A stretch of 64,000 nt of DNA, from NCBI GenBank assembly GCA_017304135.1, contig JAFLBB010000001.1:1-64000 (forward strand). Direction: 5' to 3'. The translations under genes were made by a program, and so were the position numbers. The DNA comes from Acidobacteriota bacterium. Lineage in GTDB: Bacteria; Acidobacteriota; Terriglobia; Bryobacterales; Bryobacteraceae. The notes under the pieces are model-generated. The model was not told the origin of the DNA, ran no database searches, and saw only the letters and a program-made list of their open reading frames with translations. The stretch's first letter is position 1. The number at the start of each line of letters is the position of its first letter. Shown here one piece after another: positions 26,163 to 35,600 of this stretch.

Positions 26163-26825
26163 TCACATCATCCGGTTGATGAGAATCCAGAGCGCGCTCA
26201 CCGTGAGGAAGCCGGCGGCGCAGGCAATGAGCCGAAGATAGCCGGGGCGGTTGAAGGCGAACTGGACGATCGCTCCACAAATGGCGAGTCCCGCTGCGAT
26301 CGGCATGATGCGGCTCGCGAGATAGGTCCACATCGTCTCCAGGCCCAGGGCGATGGAGAAGCGGTTGCCAACCGGAGTCCAGGCATCGATGAGCGCATGG
26401 GTGCTGGAGATGGCGAGCAGGAACATGGCGCTGAGTAGCGAGGGTAGCGGCCCGGCGCCCGATGCCGTATCCAGGACCGCCCTGACGACGAAGTACGCTG
26501 CGGCAACCGGCGCGATTCTGGCTACGACGAAGGAATTCACGAAAGTCGAAATCCCCTGCTGGATGTTGGCCAGCCACGGTGTGCCAATGGCGAAGCCCGG
26601 AGGGAAGAAGACCGGAATGCCGAGGAACTGAAACCACGTCAGCGTGGGCTCCAGACCAAGGAAGATCACCGCCCACAGCATCCATTTCGAGAACCCGCCT
26701 CCGATCCAGAACACCGTGCCTCCTTCCTTGCGCAATGCGATTCCGGCGTTCAGCAGGCAGATGAACGCAGCAGGTCCCGTCAGCAGCAGGAGCACTCGCA
26801 TCACGTCGTAGAGAAGAGTTGGCAT
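26163..26825 (-). CDS. Polytopic membrane protein with VirB2-like C-terminal modules
   Basis: 220 aa, mostly hydrophobic with about six membrane segments. The C-terminal part, MPIAAGLAICGAIVQFAF ... LTVSALWILINRMM, aligns by eye with the VirB2-like unit of the next upstream gene (APVGAGLAIAGGLVSYIS ... LAVSGVTRLLEFW). A central part, ARIAPVAAAYFVVRAVL, is similar but weaker. It sits between two other proteins of this kind in the T4SS operon, so a structural role in the inner-membrane platform or pilus is likely. Confidence 0.5.
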   Translation of the reverse strand: MPTLLYDVMRVLLLLTGPAAFICLLNAGIALRKEGGTVFWIGGGFSKWMLWAVIFLGLEPTLTWFQFLGIPVFFPPGFAIGTPWLANIQQGISTFVNSFVVARIAPVAAAYFVVRAVLDTASGAGPLPSLLSAMFLLAISSTHALIDAWTPVGNRFSIALGLETMWTYLASRIMPIAAGLAICGAIVQFAFNRPGYLRLIACAAGFLTVSALWILINRMM

Positions 26826-26893
26826 GGGATGTCCCTTTACGGATGCCGGGAGCGGGGATCACTCTCACGCTCCCGGCCAAGGTCCATAGGCGA

Positions 26894-27259
26894 TCAGGAG
26901 ACGCCACCGCCGCCCTGGTTGATCCAGAACTCGAGCAGTCGCGTGACGCCAGAAACGGCCAGGCAGCCGAGCGCCGTCACGACGTACCGCATGACGCCGC
27001 GGCCGGAGATGTACGAGACGAGTCCCCCGGCGATCGCGAGACCGGCGCCAACCGGCGCGATGACGTTGCCGATCCAATTAACGAGGTTCAGAAACGCGCC
27101 TTCCGGCTGAGCACCGGTTTGACCTTGAACGGCGACGTTTGTCTGGGGCGCCGCGCCGAGGTTCTGAGCCAGCAAGACAGCGTGTGTGCTTGTGAGGAGA
27201 AGGAGAACGGCGGCCAGCAGCAGCGCAGCCGAACGCCGGTCCCCCAGAAGTTTGTTCAT
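26894..27259 (-). CDS. VirB2/TrbC-like pilin
   Basis: 121 aa. A long hydrophobic signal region (about 11-31, ending HAVLLAQ) is followed by a short polar linker and then two membrane helices at about 66-83 and 92-109 (NVIAPVGAGLAIAGGLVSY and VVTALGCLAVSGVTRLL). This is the standard processed-pilin layout of VirB2/TrbC. It ends INQGGGGVS. It is likely the major pilin; the next two genes carry related modules. Confidence 0.65.
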   Translation of the reverse strand: MNKLLGDRRSAALLLAAVLLLLTSTHAVLLAQNLGAAPQTNVAVQGQTGAQPEGAFLNLVNWIGNVIAPVGAGLAIAGGLVSYISGRGVMRYVVTALGCLAVSGVTRLLEFWINQGGGGVS

Positions 27260-27364
27260 CGAGGTGTACCTCCCAGATCTGAGATAGGCTCATGCGGCAG
27301 CATGAACTTGGGAAGCAGAATAAGGCGGGGCTGCAGATTCCAGAAACGAGTTGGTGGAATCCGT

Positions 27365-29422
27365 CTACCGGATCCGAGCGATGGCCTGCTCGACGTCCCT
27401 TTCTTCGATGGGCAGCAGTGCAGTTGCGTGTTCGGGAGTCCTGGCGAGAGCGAAGCGCTTGGCGGCTGTGACAACAGCGGTGATCTCGGCCGGGCTGAGC
27501 CCCCGCACCATTTCCACAAGCTTCGGAGTGGTGAGTTCGGAGGCCAACTGAGTGGGTCCGAAGTTCATCTCCAGGAGGCGACGGTAACCCTCTTCGTCCG
27601 GCAATCCGATCTCGATCTTCTCGCTGAACCGCCCGCCTCGCAGAATTCTAGGGTCGATTCGAGAAAGGTCATTGGTTGTCCCGACCAGAAAGACCTGATG
27701 CTCAGGCCGAAGGTCGCTGATCTCAATGAGGGCTTGCTCCACAAGTTGAATGTCATGCTGGCTCCCATGCCCTGTGACCGCCGGGAACAGCCCATCCATT
27801 TCGTCGAAGAAGAGGATTGACGGCGCATGTTCCCGCGCCCGGGCGAAGACGTCCGTGAGTCTTCTGACCGAACCGCCCACCGCGCCTGACAGGACATCGC
27901 TCGGCGTGATGGCATAGAAGCTACGCTTTGCTTGGGAGGCGATGAGCCGCGCCACCATGGTCTTGCCCGTTCCAGGTTGCCCGACAAGCACCAGGCCGGT
28001 AGGCGCAGGGACCCCGAGTTGCTCCGCAGTGCCAAGCACGAGCAGTCGGAGAATCGCCTTGATGTCGGAAACCACCGGACCCGGAAGGACAACGTCATCC
28101 CAGTTCACAACTTCGACCTGAGGCCGGTCGTTGCCCCCGGATTCCTCGAGCGCTGCGAGAATGTCCTCGTCCGTGACTGGACGCCCGCCGGCCTGCAGGA
28201 TGGTTCGGTCAATCAGTGCCCGCAACCGGGCAGGACTCCACCCGGGCGTCCGCCGCGAAATCTCCGCAATCGCTGTCGCAGCATGAGCACCGGTCTTCAG
28301 CATGCTTGTAAGGATGGCCTCGCGTTCTGCCTGGTTCGGGAGGTCAAGTCTCAACTTCAAATCGAAGCGGCCGTCGCGAATGAGCGTCGGCTCGAGTCCG
28401 TCGAGGCTGTTCGTCGCCGCCATGATCAGCAGGCCATCCAAGGATCGATAGCGGTCGATGGACTGCATCAGTTGGGTAGTGACCGCGTTGTACTCGCGCC
28501 CTCCCCCGCCGGCGTCGGTCCCGATGCCTTGTGGCTGTTTCCGGCTGCCAATCGCATCGATCTCGTCGAGAAACAGAACGGCGGGCCGGTGCAGAGCCGC
28601 CGACTCGAACACGCGGCGGATCTCGCCGGCCGTGGAACCAACTCCGACGCTTAGCAACTCGGGGCACCGCATATGGTAGAAGTTGACCCCGAACTCGCCC
28701 GCTGTGGCCGCAGCCAGTAGATTCTTCCCGGTTCCCTGAGGTCCGTAGAGAAGCACGCCATTGCGGACAACCTGCGGCTTGCCACCAGCAAATCGGTTTG
28801 CCGCCGTCAACCTGATCTCCCGCTTAGCCAGGTCGCCTCCCCCTACGGATGAGAAGGTAATCCGAGGGACATTGCGTTCTGCGTCCACCGGCACACTCGC
28901 TGCGACTTCCGTTCCCGAAGTTGCCGAGATAGTCAGACGGGGATGCTGACGCCTGAAACCAGCCAGCGCCCAGACCGTCATTCCTAACCACACAGCGACG
29001 TTGACCAACGTCAGCACGCTTGACCACGGGCGGAGCCCTGAATACTCCGAAGCAGCCCACGAGATCAGAGAGGCAAGGCTCGCGGCCGTGAAGATCGCCA
29101 CGAGAAGTCTGCCGGTAACGAGAATCAGTCTCGGCACCGGCCTTGGCATCAGCACCAACGTGAGCCAACTCGTCACGAGCGCGAGCGGGTTGCCCGCTTT
29201 CGAGTTGGAGATGGTGAGAACAGCGATTTCAGCAGCGAGCAGCGTAATCGCGATCCCACACCGCCATAGCCACGAAAGGCGTTGTGCTTTAGTCGCTCCC
29301 CGGACCCGCCCCTGCAGAAATGCAGCTTCCTCCGCGAGCCCATCCACACCCCGGCGCAAGCGCTGGCCCACCCAGTACGCCAGCCCCCAATTCCCAGCTT
29401 CGGAGCCGACCGCTCGCGGCAT
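27365..29422 (-). CDS. Membrane-anchored tandem AAA+ ATPase (Cdc48/FtsH-like modules)
   Basis: 685 aa. Membrane helices occupy about 56-72, 80-93, 97-123 and 136-156, followed by two AAA modules. D1 has GPQGTGKNLL (K233, N234) and VLFLDEIDAIGS; D2 has GQPGTGKTMV (K487, T488) and ILFFDEMDGLFP, each followed by an ATN/TTN sensor and GRFD/GRFSEK. In D1 the Walker A Ser/Thr that ligates magnesium is replaced by Asn, so D1 may bind but not hydrolyse ATP well. It begins the downstream T4SS block (105 bases before the pilin gene), where VirB11 would normally supply a second ATPase, and it lies just downstream of the ubiquitin-like operon. Confidence 0.8.
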   Translation of the reverse strand: MPRAVGSEAGNWGLAYWVGQRLRRGVDGLAEEAAFLQGRVRGATKAQRLSWLWRCGIAITLLAAEIAVLTISNSKAGNPLALVTSWLTLVLMPRPVPRLILVTGRLLVAIFTAASLASLISWAASEYSGLRPWSSVLTLVNVAVWLGMTVWALAGFRRQHPRLTISATSGTEVAASVPVDAERNVPRITFSSVGGGDLAKREIRLTAANRFAGGKPQVVRNGVLLYGPQGTGKNLLAAATAGEFGVNFYHMRCPELLSVGVGSTAGEIRRVFESAALHRPAVLFLDEIDAIGSRKQPQGIGTDAGGGGREYNAVTTQLMQSIDRYRSLDGLLIMAATNSLDGLEPTLIRDGRFDLKLRLDLPNQAEREAILTSMLKTGAHAATAIAEISRRTPGWSPARLRALIDRTILQAGGRPVTDEDILAALEESGGNDRPQVEVVNWDDVVLPGPVVSDIKAILRLLVLGTAEQLGVPAPTGLVLVGQPGTGKTMVARLIASQAKRSFYAITPSDVLSGAVGGSVRRLTDVFARAREHAPSILFFDEMDGLFPAVTGHGSQHDIQLVEQALIEISDLRPEHQVFLVGTTNDLSRIDPRILRGGRFSEKIEIGLPDEEGYRRLLEMNFGPTQLASELTTPKLVEMVRGLSPAEITAVVTAAKRFALARTPEHATALLPIEERDVEQAIARIR

Positions 29423-29885
29423 GCGGAGTATTCCTTCCAGACACCCCCAGAATAACCGCTTCCCCGCGTCTCGGAAACAGACCGAGAGAACTCAGAGGCT
29501 GTAAAGCCTGCCAATGAATCGACCCTTGGCGACCACCCCTGGATTGAAGACCGGCGGAGTTGCTGTCGCAGGCAATTCCGCGAGTCGGCTACACCTCCAA
29601 GCGGGTTGCGTTCGGACCATGGATCAAAGCTGCAGAATCGCTGCAAAGGAATGCCGCGACTGGGGCCAAACGCTGGCCATGCGATCCCCTGGAGCCGGCA
29701 CGAAGTATATCGACGAGCAACCGAGGATCTAGGGTTCGGCAATCTGCAGCGGACAACTGATGAGAGAAAAGGATTTCGGAGCCGAGATAGGTGAAGCTCT
29801 ATTAACGCCAACCGACGAGTCCCCCCTCGACGAACTAGAGTCGACCTTGGGCTGAAGGCACCTTAGGCGCAGTCATATACACGGC
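29423..29885. other. Intergenic region without a recognised gene
   Basis: 463 bases between the DUF6527 gene and the tandem AAA gene, both on the minus strand. Several short plus-strand open frames exist but have no family resemblance or ribosome sites. It must contain the end of the ubiquitin-like operon and probably the promoter for the AAA-pilin-VirB operon. I see only a weak AGGC-GCCT hairpin near 29,500 and no clear terminator. Confidence 0.4.
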
Positions 29886-30230
29886 CTACCTCTTCGACGA
29901 GGCCCAGCGCACGCACCCCTTTTTGATCCAGAAGTGGCACTGGCAGAGCGTCGTCTGGTGTATCGACGGCTCGATCGAAGGTCGCCGCCAGAAGTCCCAT
30001 TCGATAGACCAGGACGGGCGCCGGGCGGGGTTCAGCGACAACGACAGCAGTGCGCCGCAGCCACCAGGGCATAGCAGACACGCCCACTTCCTGATCGATC
30101 CATCCTGAACGACCACAATCTCGCCGGGCCGTACGTGGCGCGCTTCCGGGTATGTCGTGCAGGTGACCACCAAAAAGTCAAAACGAAGGAGATGGAGCTT
30201 CCGCAGCAATCGGCTGGGAATTGTTGGCAT
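29886..30230 (-). CDS. DUF6527 zinc-binding protein of ubiquitin-like operon
   Basis: 114 aa, starting 3 bases after the JAB-E1 stop. The family pattern is clear: RPGEIVVVQDG, KWACLLCPGGCG (C51, C54, C58), LSLNPARRPSWSI, then LCQCHFWIKKG (C96, C98, H99). The Cys/His set suggests a zinc site. DUF6527 proteins are repeatedly found beside prokaryotic multi-ubiquitin, E2 and E1/JAB genes. The role is unknown; substrate recognition or ligase-like help is a reasonable guess. Confidence 0.8.
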   Translation of the reverse strand: MPTIPSRLLRKLHLLRFDFLVVTCTTYPEARHVRPGEIVVVQDGSIRKWACLLCPGGCGALLSLSLNPARRPSWSIEWDFWRRPSIEPSIHQTTLCQCHFWIKKGCVRWASSKR

Positions 30231-30233
30231 GGG

Positions 30234-31631
30234 TCACCCGATGACATCAAGGAACGGCTGGATGTCGCCCCTGCCCCAGTAGTGCTCCTGTGAGCATAGA
30301 GGGCATCCCGGGAGCTGGGCAACGGCAAGGAAACGGTCGTCTCTTGCGTGGAAGCGGCGCGCACGGTTGGGGATCATGCCGTCTTTACCGTGGAACCCGG
30401 TAAGGGCCGCGATCAACTCGTCGACGGCGACGCACGCCATCTCGGTGGTGAATGTGACGACCGCCGGAGCGGGGTCGCCTGCGCCCATAACGTAGGCCTC
30501 CTGCTTGCGCTTGTGGAACTCGTCAGGATCGGAGCGTTCCAGCGACTCCTCACCTGCGCGGCGCGCGTTGATGACCTTTCCGCACAGCAGACACGGATGC
30601 TCCGGAACGAGTGTCGTGACGCGCCCGAAGATATCATGCCCTCCGGCCACGGGCCGCATCCTCAGACCGACGTCGATCACGGGGATCCCACAGAAATAGG
30701 CCAGGCGGTTCAGGAGGAGTCGTCCGGAGTGGTCGTCGGTGCAACCGAAGATGAAGTCGCACGATTTCAGACCATCCCGCAGTTCCGGCTCACCGGCCCA
30801 TCCGACTACCTTCGCAACGCGAGTGCCGAGGCCCGCAGCCAGGATCTCGCGCTCGGAGATGTCCACCTTATTCGTGGGCGAGGTCGCGTCATTTCGCCGT
30901 GATCCGTGGACCCGATTGAGATTCGTTTCCTCAAGCGTGTCCTTGTCGATCAGCAGGATATGGCCAATCCCTAACCGCGCAAGGAGCAGCGCCGCAGCGC
31001 TTCCCGTGCCGCCGCAGCCCACAACCGCAACCCGCAGGGCGCGGACCTGCGCATTGAAGCTATCGCCGAAAAGTCTGGCCTGGCGATCGAGGTGTGGAGC
31101 GTCATCGGCCGGTTTGCCGCTGCTCCAGGACTGCACCCGCCCACCGACGGATCGTATCGACTGAGCTACCGCAATCTCACCACTGGGCAACCATATCCGT
31201 GCTGCCACTGAGCCATCACCGCCGAGCACGATGCTGGCGAGTCCCCGTGTCCCCTTCAGGCGTGCCGTTCGAGCGAGTTCGGCCTCATTTGCATCGTCCT
31301 GTTCGGAGAAAAAGGCCGAACCGCCGGGATGGGTGTGGACGATGGCGGGCATGAGGTCCACGTTCATGGCCTCCGAAAGGAGCCGCATATACCCGCGCGT
31401 GCTCCACGTGACGTGAAGCGGCGATGAGGAGATGCGATCCGGCTCGGCGACTTCGAGGAAGGAGTGGGAAACGAGGCGTGTCCGCGGCAAGCGGGTCCAA
31501 GGATCTGCGGCGATCACGGATACGCCCAGCTTCAGGTACGCCGACGCCTCGTGCCCCTGCCCCACCTCGAGGAGAGATCGCAGTTGCTGCCAGTGCGGGT
31601 CCAGAATGGTGATGTCGAGTTCCCCGTTCAT
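30234..31631 (-). CDS. JAB deubiquitinase-like fused to E1/ThiF-like activating enzyme
   Basis: 465 aa from ATG 31631, which overlaps the preceding stop by 4 bases; the upstream open frame lies inside that gene. The N-terminal JAB/JAMM domain has E28, H99-T-H101-P and D112, fitting the H-x-H-x10-D zinc protease motif. From about residue 190 an E1-like Rossmann domain has VVGCGGTGSAAALL, then IDKDTLEETNLNR and later CTDDHSGR. Two Cys pairs (CLLCG and CPLCS) likely hold zinc. JAB-E1 fusions are known in prokaryotic ubiquitin-like operons. The E1 would activate the multi-ubiquitin product and JAB would process or remove it. The catalytic E1 cysteine is not obvious by eye. Confidence 0.88.
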   Translation of the reverse strand: MNGELDITILDPHWQQLRSLLEVGQGHEASAYLKLGVSVIAADPWTRLPRTRLVSHSFLEVAEPDRISSSPLHVTWSTRGYMRLLSEAMNVDLMPAIVHTHPGGSAFFSEQDDANEAELARTARLKGTRGLASIVLGGDGSVAARIWLPSGEIAVAQSIRSVGGRVQSWSSGKPADDAPHLDRQARLFGDSFNAQVRALRVAVVGCGGTGSAAALLLARLGIGHILLIDKDTLEETNLNRVHGSRRNDATSPTNKVDISEREILAAGLGTRVAKVVGWAGEPELRDGLKSCDFIFGCTDDHSGRLLLNRLAYFCGIPVIDVGLRMRPVAGGHDIFGRVTTLVPEHPCLLCGKVINARRAGEESLERSDPDEFHKRKQEAYVMGAGDPAPAVVTFTTEMACVAVDELIAALTGFHGKDGMIPNRARRFHARDDRFLAVAQLPGCPLCSQEHYWGRGDIQPFLDVIG

Positions 31632-32545
31632 CGTGCTGTCTCCACAGCACGCCGGAACCGGGCGACCATCGTGTGCAGCCCGTCGACGCCCGGCCGCCAG
31701 TCCGAGGAATGCCGCGACCACCGCTGCCATTGATGGCCATTGAACGTGTGGGCGACGTCGGCCGCCGTGGGATACCTTCCGGACTCCCGCAGTTGAATCC
31801 ACGGGTGGAGGAAGAACATGTCGGGGCAGGCATCCGGGTAGCCGCCGGGCAATATGATTAGGACGTCTGCCTTTTCATGGTTGTACTTCCCGGCCGGAAG
31901 CTCCATCCCGTTCAGGACGACGCCGGAGGTCTGGCCGTCCACGGCGAATTGGTAGGGAATTCCGTGGGTCTCCAGGTATTCCCGATCTCGTATCGGCAGC
32001 CCGTCTGCGCCTTCCGTGGTCTGTTCCAGCACCGTGATGAAGCGCTCGATGCCGGGTTTGGAAAGGTCGATGATGTCGGTCGGGCTGATTTCCCGATCCT
32101 GGCCGCCGCGCACTTCCAGGTAGAGCGCGTAGCTCGGTTGGATGTTGGCGAGGCGCCGCAGAACAGCTCCGCTGATCGGAGCCTTTCCCCATTCCATCGG
32201 GTGGCCGTCGATGGTGAACTTGAAGGAGCGGTCGGTGCGGAAGAAGATGAAGCGCTCGGCGCCAAGGCCGCGGATATCGAACGTCTCGTCGAGGCGCAAG
32301 TCCTCGAAATCGCCGTTCGGCATCAGTGCCACAAGGCTAAACTCTTCCACCGGCCGGGCACCGGCGGCTTCCAGAAACTGCCGGCCGAGAGGCACCGGGT
32401 CAGAGATCTCGACGGGTCGGAATTGAAGGGTCTCGTCGGCGACCTCAATACGGTATGCCTGCGTCGGGTGGGCGTGGTGCCCTCCACCCACTGCGGCGGA
32501 GAGGTCGTCGACATCATGAGTCGGGGGTGTTGTCTTGTCTGTCAT
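31628..32545 (-). CDS. Multi-ubiquitin domain protein fused to E2-like domain
   Basis: 305 aa. Two ubiquitin-like units of the multi-ubiquitin family are visible: about 30-105, and about 106-172 (FKFTIDGHPMEWGKAPISG ... YALYLEVRGG ... IDLSKPGIERFI). They are followed by a prokaryotic E2-like domain at about 195-300 with LPGGYPDACPDMFFLHPWI (C240) and HQWQRWSRHSSDWRPGVDGL. No unit ends in a free di-glycine tail, so activation would require processing or an internal linkage. It is preceded by a GGAGTAA ribosome site 3 bases before ATG 32545 that can be hidden in a hairpin. The JAB-E1 gene is coupled by ATGA overlap. Confidence 0.88.
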   Translation of the reverse strand: MTDKTTPPTHDVDDLSAAVGGGHHAHPTQAYRIEVADETLQFRPVEISDPVPLGRQFLEAAGARPVEEFSLVALMPNGDFEDLRLDETFDIRGLGAERFIFFRTDRSFKFTIDGHPMEWGKAPISGAVLRRLANIQPSYALYLEVRGGQDREISPTDIIDLSKPGIERFITVLEQTTEGADGLPIRDREYLETHGIPYQFAVDGQTSGVVLNGMELPAGKYNHEKADVLIILPGGYPDACPDMFFLHPWIQLRESGRYPTAADVAHTFNGHQWQRWSRHSSDWRPGVDGLHTMVARFRRAVETAR

Positions 32546-32548
32546 GCG

Positions 32549-32593
32549 TTACTCCGTTTCTCGGAAGGCCTCATTGCCTTCCTAATGGAGTAA
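32549..32593 (-). promoter_or_regulatory. Nested hairpin that can hide the ribosome site of the multi-ubiquitin gene
   Basis: In the 75-base gap before the multi-ubiquitin ATG, TTACTCC (32,549-32,555) pairs with GGAGTAA (32,587-32,593), and inside it GGAAGGC (32,563-32,569) pairs with GCCTTCC (32,576-32,582). On the mRNA (minus strand) the proximal outer arm is GGAGUAA, the ribosome site just before the start. Both stems are perfect 7-mers. An operator role is the alternative. Confidence 0.65.
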
Positions 32594-32620
32594 TCGCTGC
32601 TCACCGGCCGAACCGGTAAG

Positions 32621-35600
32621 TCATTCTGAAAAAACTTTGGTGGAAAGAGGACCGTCGGGGAGAACACCGCAAATGAAGAAGGACGGGCATCGCGCGCATG
32701 TCGCAGTCTGCTTAGCGGGAAACCTCCCGGCGCGGATCTTACCCATTACCTCGCCAATCGTTGCCCGCCGGTTCGCCAACGTCCTCGACGTGAACTCCAC
32801 GGGAGTAGTCTCTCCGTCGCTCAGGAATGACAGTTCGACCACATAGCCGCAGTCTTGGGCGTCGGCTGCAAGCCGGAAGGCGGCCGCAGCCAAGCTGTCT
32901 GGGTCCTTCTTTGACCCGTGCCCAGTCTTGACGCGGCGCAAGGTGATCGCGCCCGACGGACTAGAAAGCGCCAAGTCCGGCTTCACCACAATGTCGCCGT
33001 AGTCGGTGGTCAAGCGCAGAACTGGAACCGGGCGACGTCCGCGATTTGCGCGTCCCTGAAGATAGTAGCCAATCAGTCGACGGGCGATCCGCTGGAATTC
33101 ATCGCTATATCCATGATCGGCCGGTCCCATCGCCGTCCACGTCTCCGTGAAATGGGCATCAACATCGGCGGCGGAAGGGGCAGCGGCTGCATCTGCCGAC
33201 AGCCAGTTCACAACCTCCTGCACCGCGTCGTGCATCTTCATGAACGCGGTTTCAGTCCGCCGACCGCCGACCCGCAGAATGTGCGTGTACAGAAACCTCC
33301 GCGGGCAGCGCTCGAAAAGCGCCAGTTGGTAATCCGTGATAGCGACGGCCCCGTCGAAGCGAATCGTCACCGCCCGGTCTTCTGGTTCGGCCGGTAGTCT
33401 GAGTGTGGGTTTGACGCTCTTGGAGAGGACCGTTTGCCCAAGGCGGTCCAGGAACCGGGATCGGGGCCGGCCGTGGCCGTTTGCCTTCTTTGTGGGGGAA
33501 TACAGGAAGAGCCGATCGCGTGCCCGGGAAAGCGCAACGAAAAACAGGCACTCCTGCTCTTCATCATGAGCCTCGTGCTGCGCTACTCTTCCGCGCCCTG
33601 CGGCTCCTTCGATCATGCCGTCTGGCGGTGCTATCCCGGCGCCGAGCCCGCTGGATCGCGGGAGGGTGTCGGAGTTCATGCCGGGAAGGTGAACAACCGG
33701 AAACTCCAGACCCTTGCTTCCGTGCATCGTCAGAAGTCGAACCGCGTCGATACCCTGGGCAGCGGCTGGGAGCTGACGCAATTCGCGCTCGTCGGAGAGC
33801 AGCACGAGTCGACGGATGTTGTTCAGCAGTCTGCTGATTGGATAGCCCGCTTCCCCCCGCCGCGGCCCCCGGACAAAGTTCATGAACTGCCAGATGGCAA
33901 TCCCCCGCGAGCGGATGCGGGTGTCGGCGGCAGTGGCTATCTCGGCGGCCACGCGGCTGCGGTCGAGCAGGATCATTGCGAGGGCTGTCCACGGTGACAC
34001 TGCGGGCTCAATCCCGGCCAGGATCGCGGCCACTTTCTCGAGCCCTGCTTTGCCGGCAGCGGATATCCCTGGGATCTTGTCGATCTGCGTTGTCCATTCG
34101 AGTGCCTTCACTTGCTGATTGCGCAAGTGGGCGAGGACCGCGGAAACGTCTCCCAGTGGCATTGAGAACGGAACTGTAGCTGCGAGGCGGACGAGTCCCA
34201 TCGCTCGCCCATCGACGATGAGCGACAGAAGAGACAGGAGATCGCGGATCTCTTCGCGTTCGAACAGGCTGCCAAGATAGAGCACGGGAACGCCGAGGGC
34301 CTCTAAGCCTACGGCGAACTTTCCGAGGCGGTCCACTCCAGAGCAGAGCAGGGCCTGGTCCCGAAACCCATGGCCGGCATCGCGGAGTTCGAGGATGTTC
34401 TGAGCCACAGCGGCGATTTCGTCGTCCGCGGTTTCCACCGCGATGTACTGGGGCTTGAACCCGCTCAGCCCACGGTCGGATACCAGGGTGACGTCGGTAT
34501 CCGCGGCAACTTTCATGTCAGCTTTCGCGAACTGAACGAAAGTGTCCGTGATCTCCTCGGATGATCGGTAGTTGATGGTGAGCCGACCGCGGGCTCCGCC
34601 AGGGAAATCGTCAACGCCGAAACGCTGAACGTTGAACGCTGAAGCGCCGCGGAAGCGGTAGATGGACTGCTTGGCGTCGCCGACGACCCACAGATTCCGC
34701 CCATCTCCGGCCAAGGCCTTCAGAAGGCGAACGCTGCTCCGGTTCACGTCCTGGAATTCGTCGACGAGGATATGTTCGTACTGCCCCATCAAGTGCGCGC
34801 GAACCTCAGCGTCGTTCTCGCACAGTCGAACGGGCACCGAGACGAGGTCTCCGAAGTCCACGCAACCCAGATTCTTTTTGAGCGCTTCGTATGCAGCGAA
34901 GATGTTGGCCACTTCGCGACTGCGCTCTCCGTCGGTCTGCTCCTCGTCGCCCTTTGCTGACGCCAGCATAGCCTCCGCCAGGCGCCGATACTCTGTTGCG
35001 TCGACGACTTCGTCGTTTGCACGGGAAATCGCGGCCAGGACTTCCCGCAATTTCAGAGATGGGTCCCACAGGTCGTTGAAGTGAACGAGACCCAGCTTCG
35101 GGATTTCGTTTTCCAGCAACTCAATCGCCTCGGCACGGTCCATCAGTCGGGGTTCAGAGGGGAGGCCAAGCCGATCGTGAAACCGCCGGACAAGGTCAAG
35201 ACCGAAAGCGTGGAAAGTTCCGACCCAGATCGCTGCGGCGTCCGGCCGTTTCGAAAGTATCCGGTCCGTCAACTCTGACGCGGCCTTGTTCGAGAAGGTA
35301 AGGACGAGTATGCGCCCTGCGTCGACGCCGGAACTGAGTAGAAACTCAACTCGGCCAACGAGGGTCTGAGTCTTGCCGGTGCCCGGCCCGGCTTCGACGA
35401 GATAGGGTTTTCCGAGGTGGTGCGCGGCGGTTTCCTGGTCGCCATTCAGCGGCTTGGGAGGCTTCGCCTCCGCTTCTTCTCGAGAGACGCTCGGCAGAAG
35501 CAGGGCATCCAGAAGCTGCTGAACGACAACCGGAAACGGTGCAAGGAACCTCGCAGAGATGGCGGACGCTGTCGCTCCCTCTTCAACATGAAGCCGCCGA

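Noticed and set aside
29514-29760. Small plus-strand open frames in the 463-base gap
   Set aside because: Overlapping frames with no ribosome site and no domain; the region more likely holds promoter sequence.
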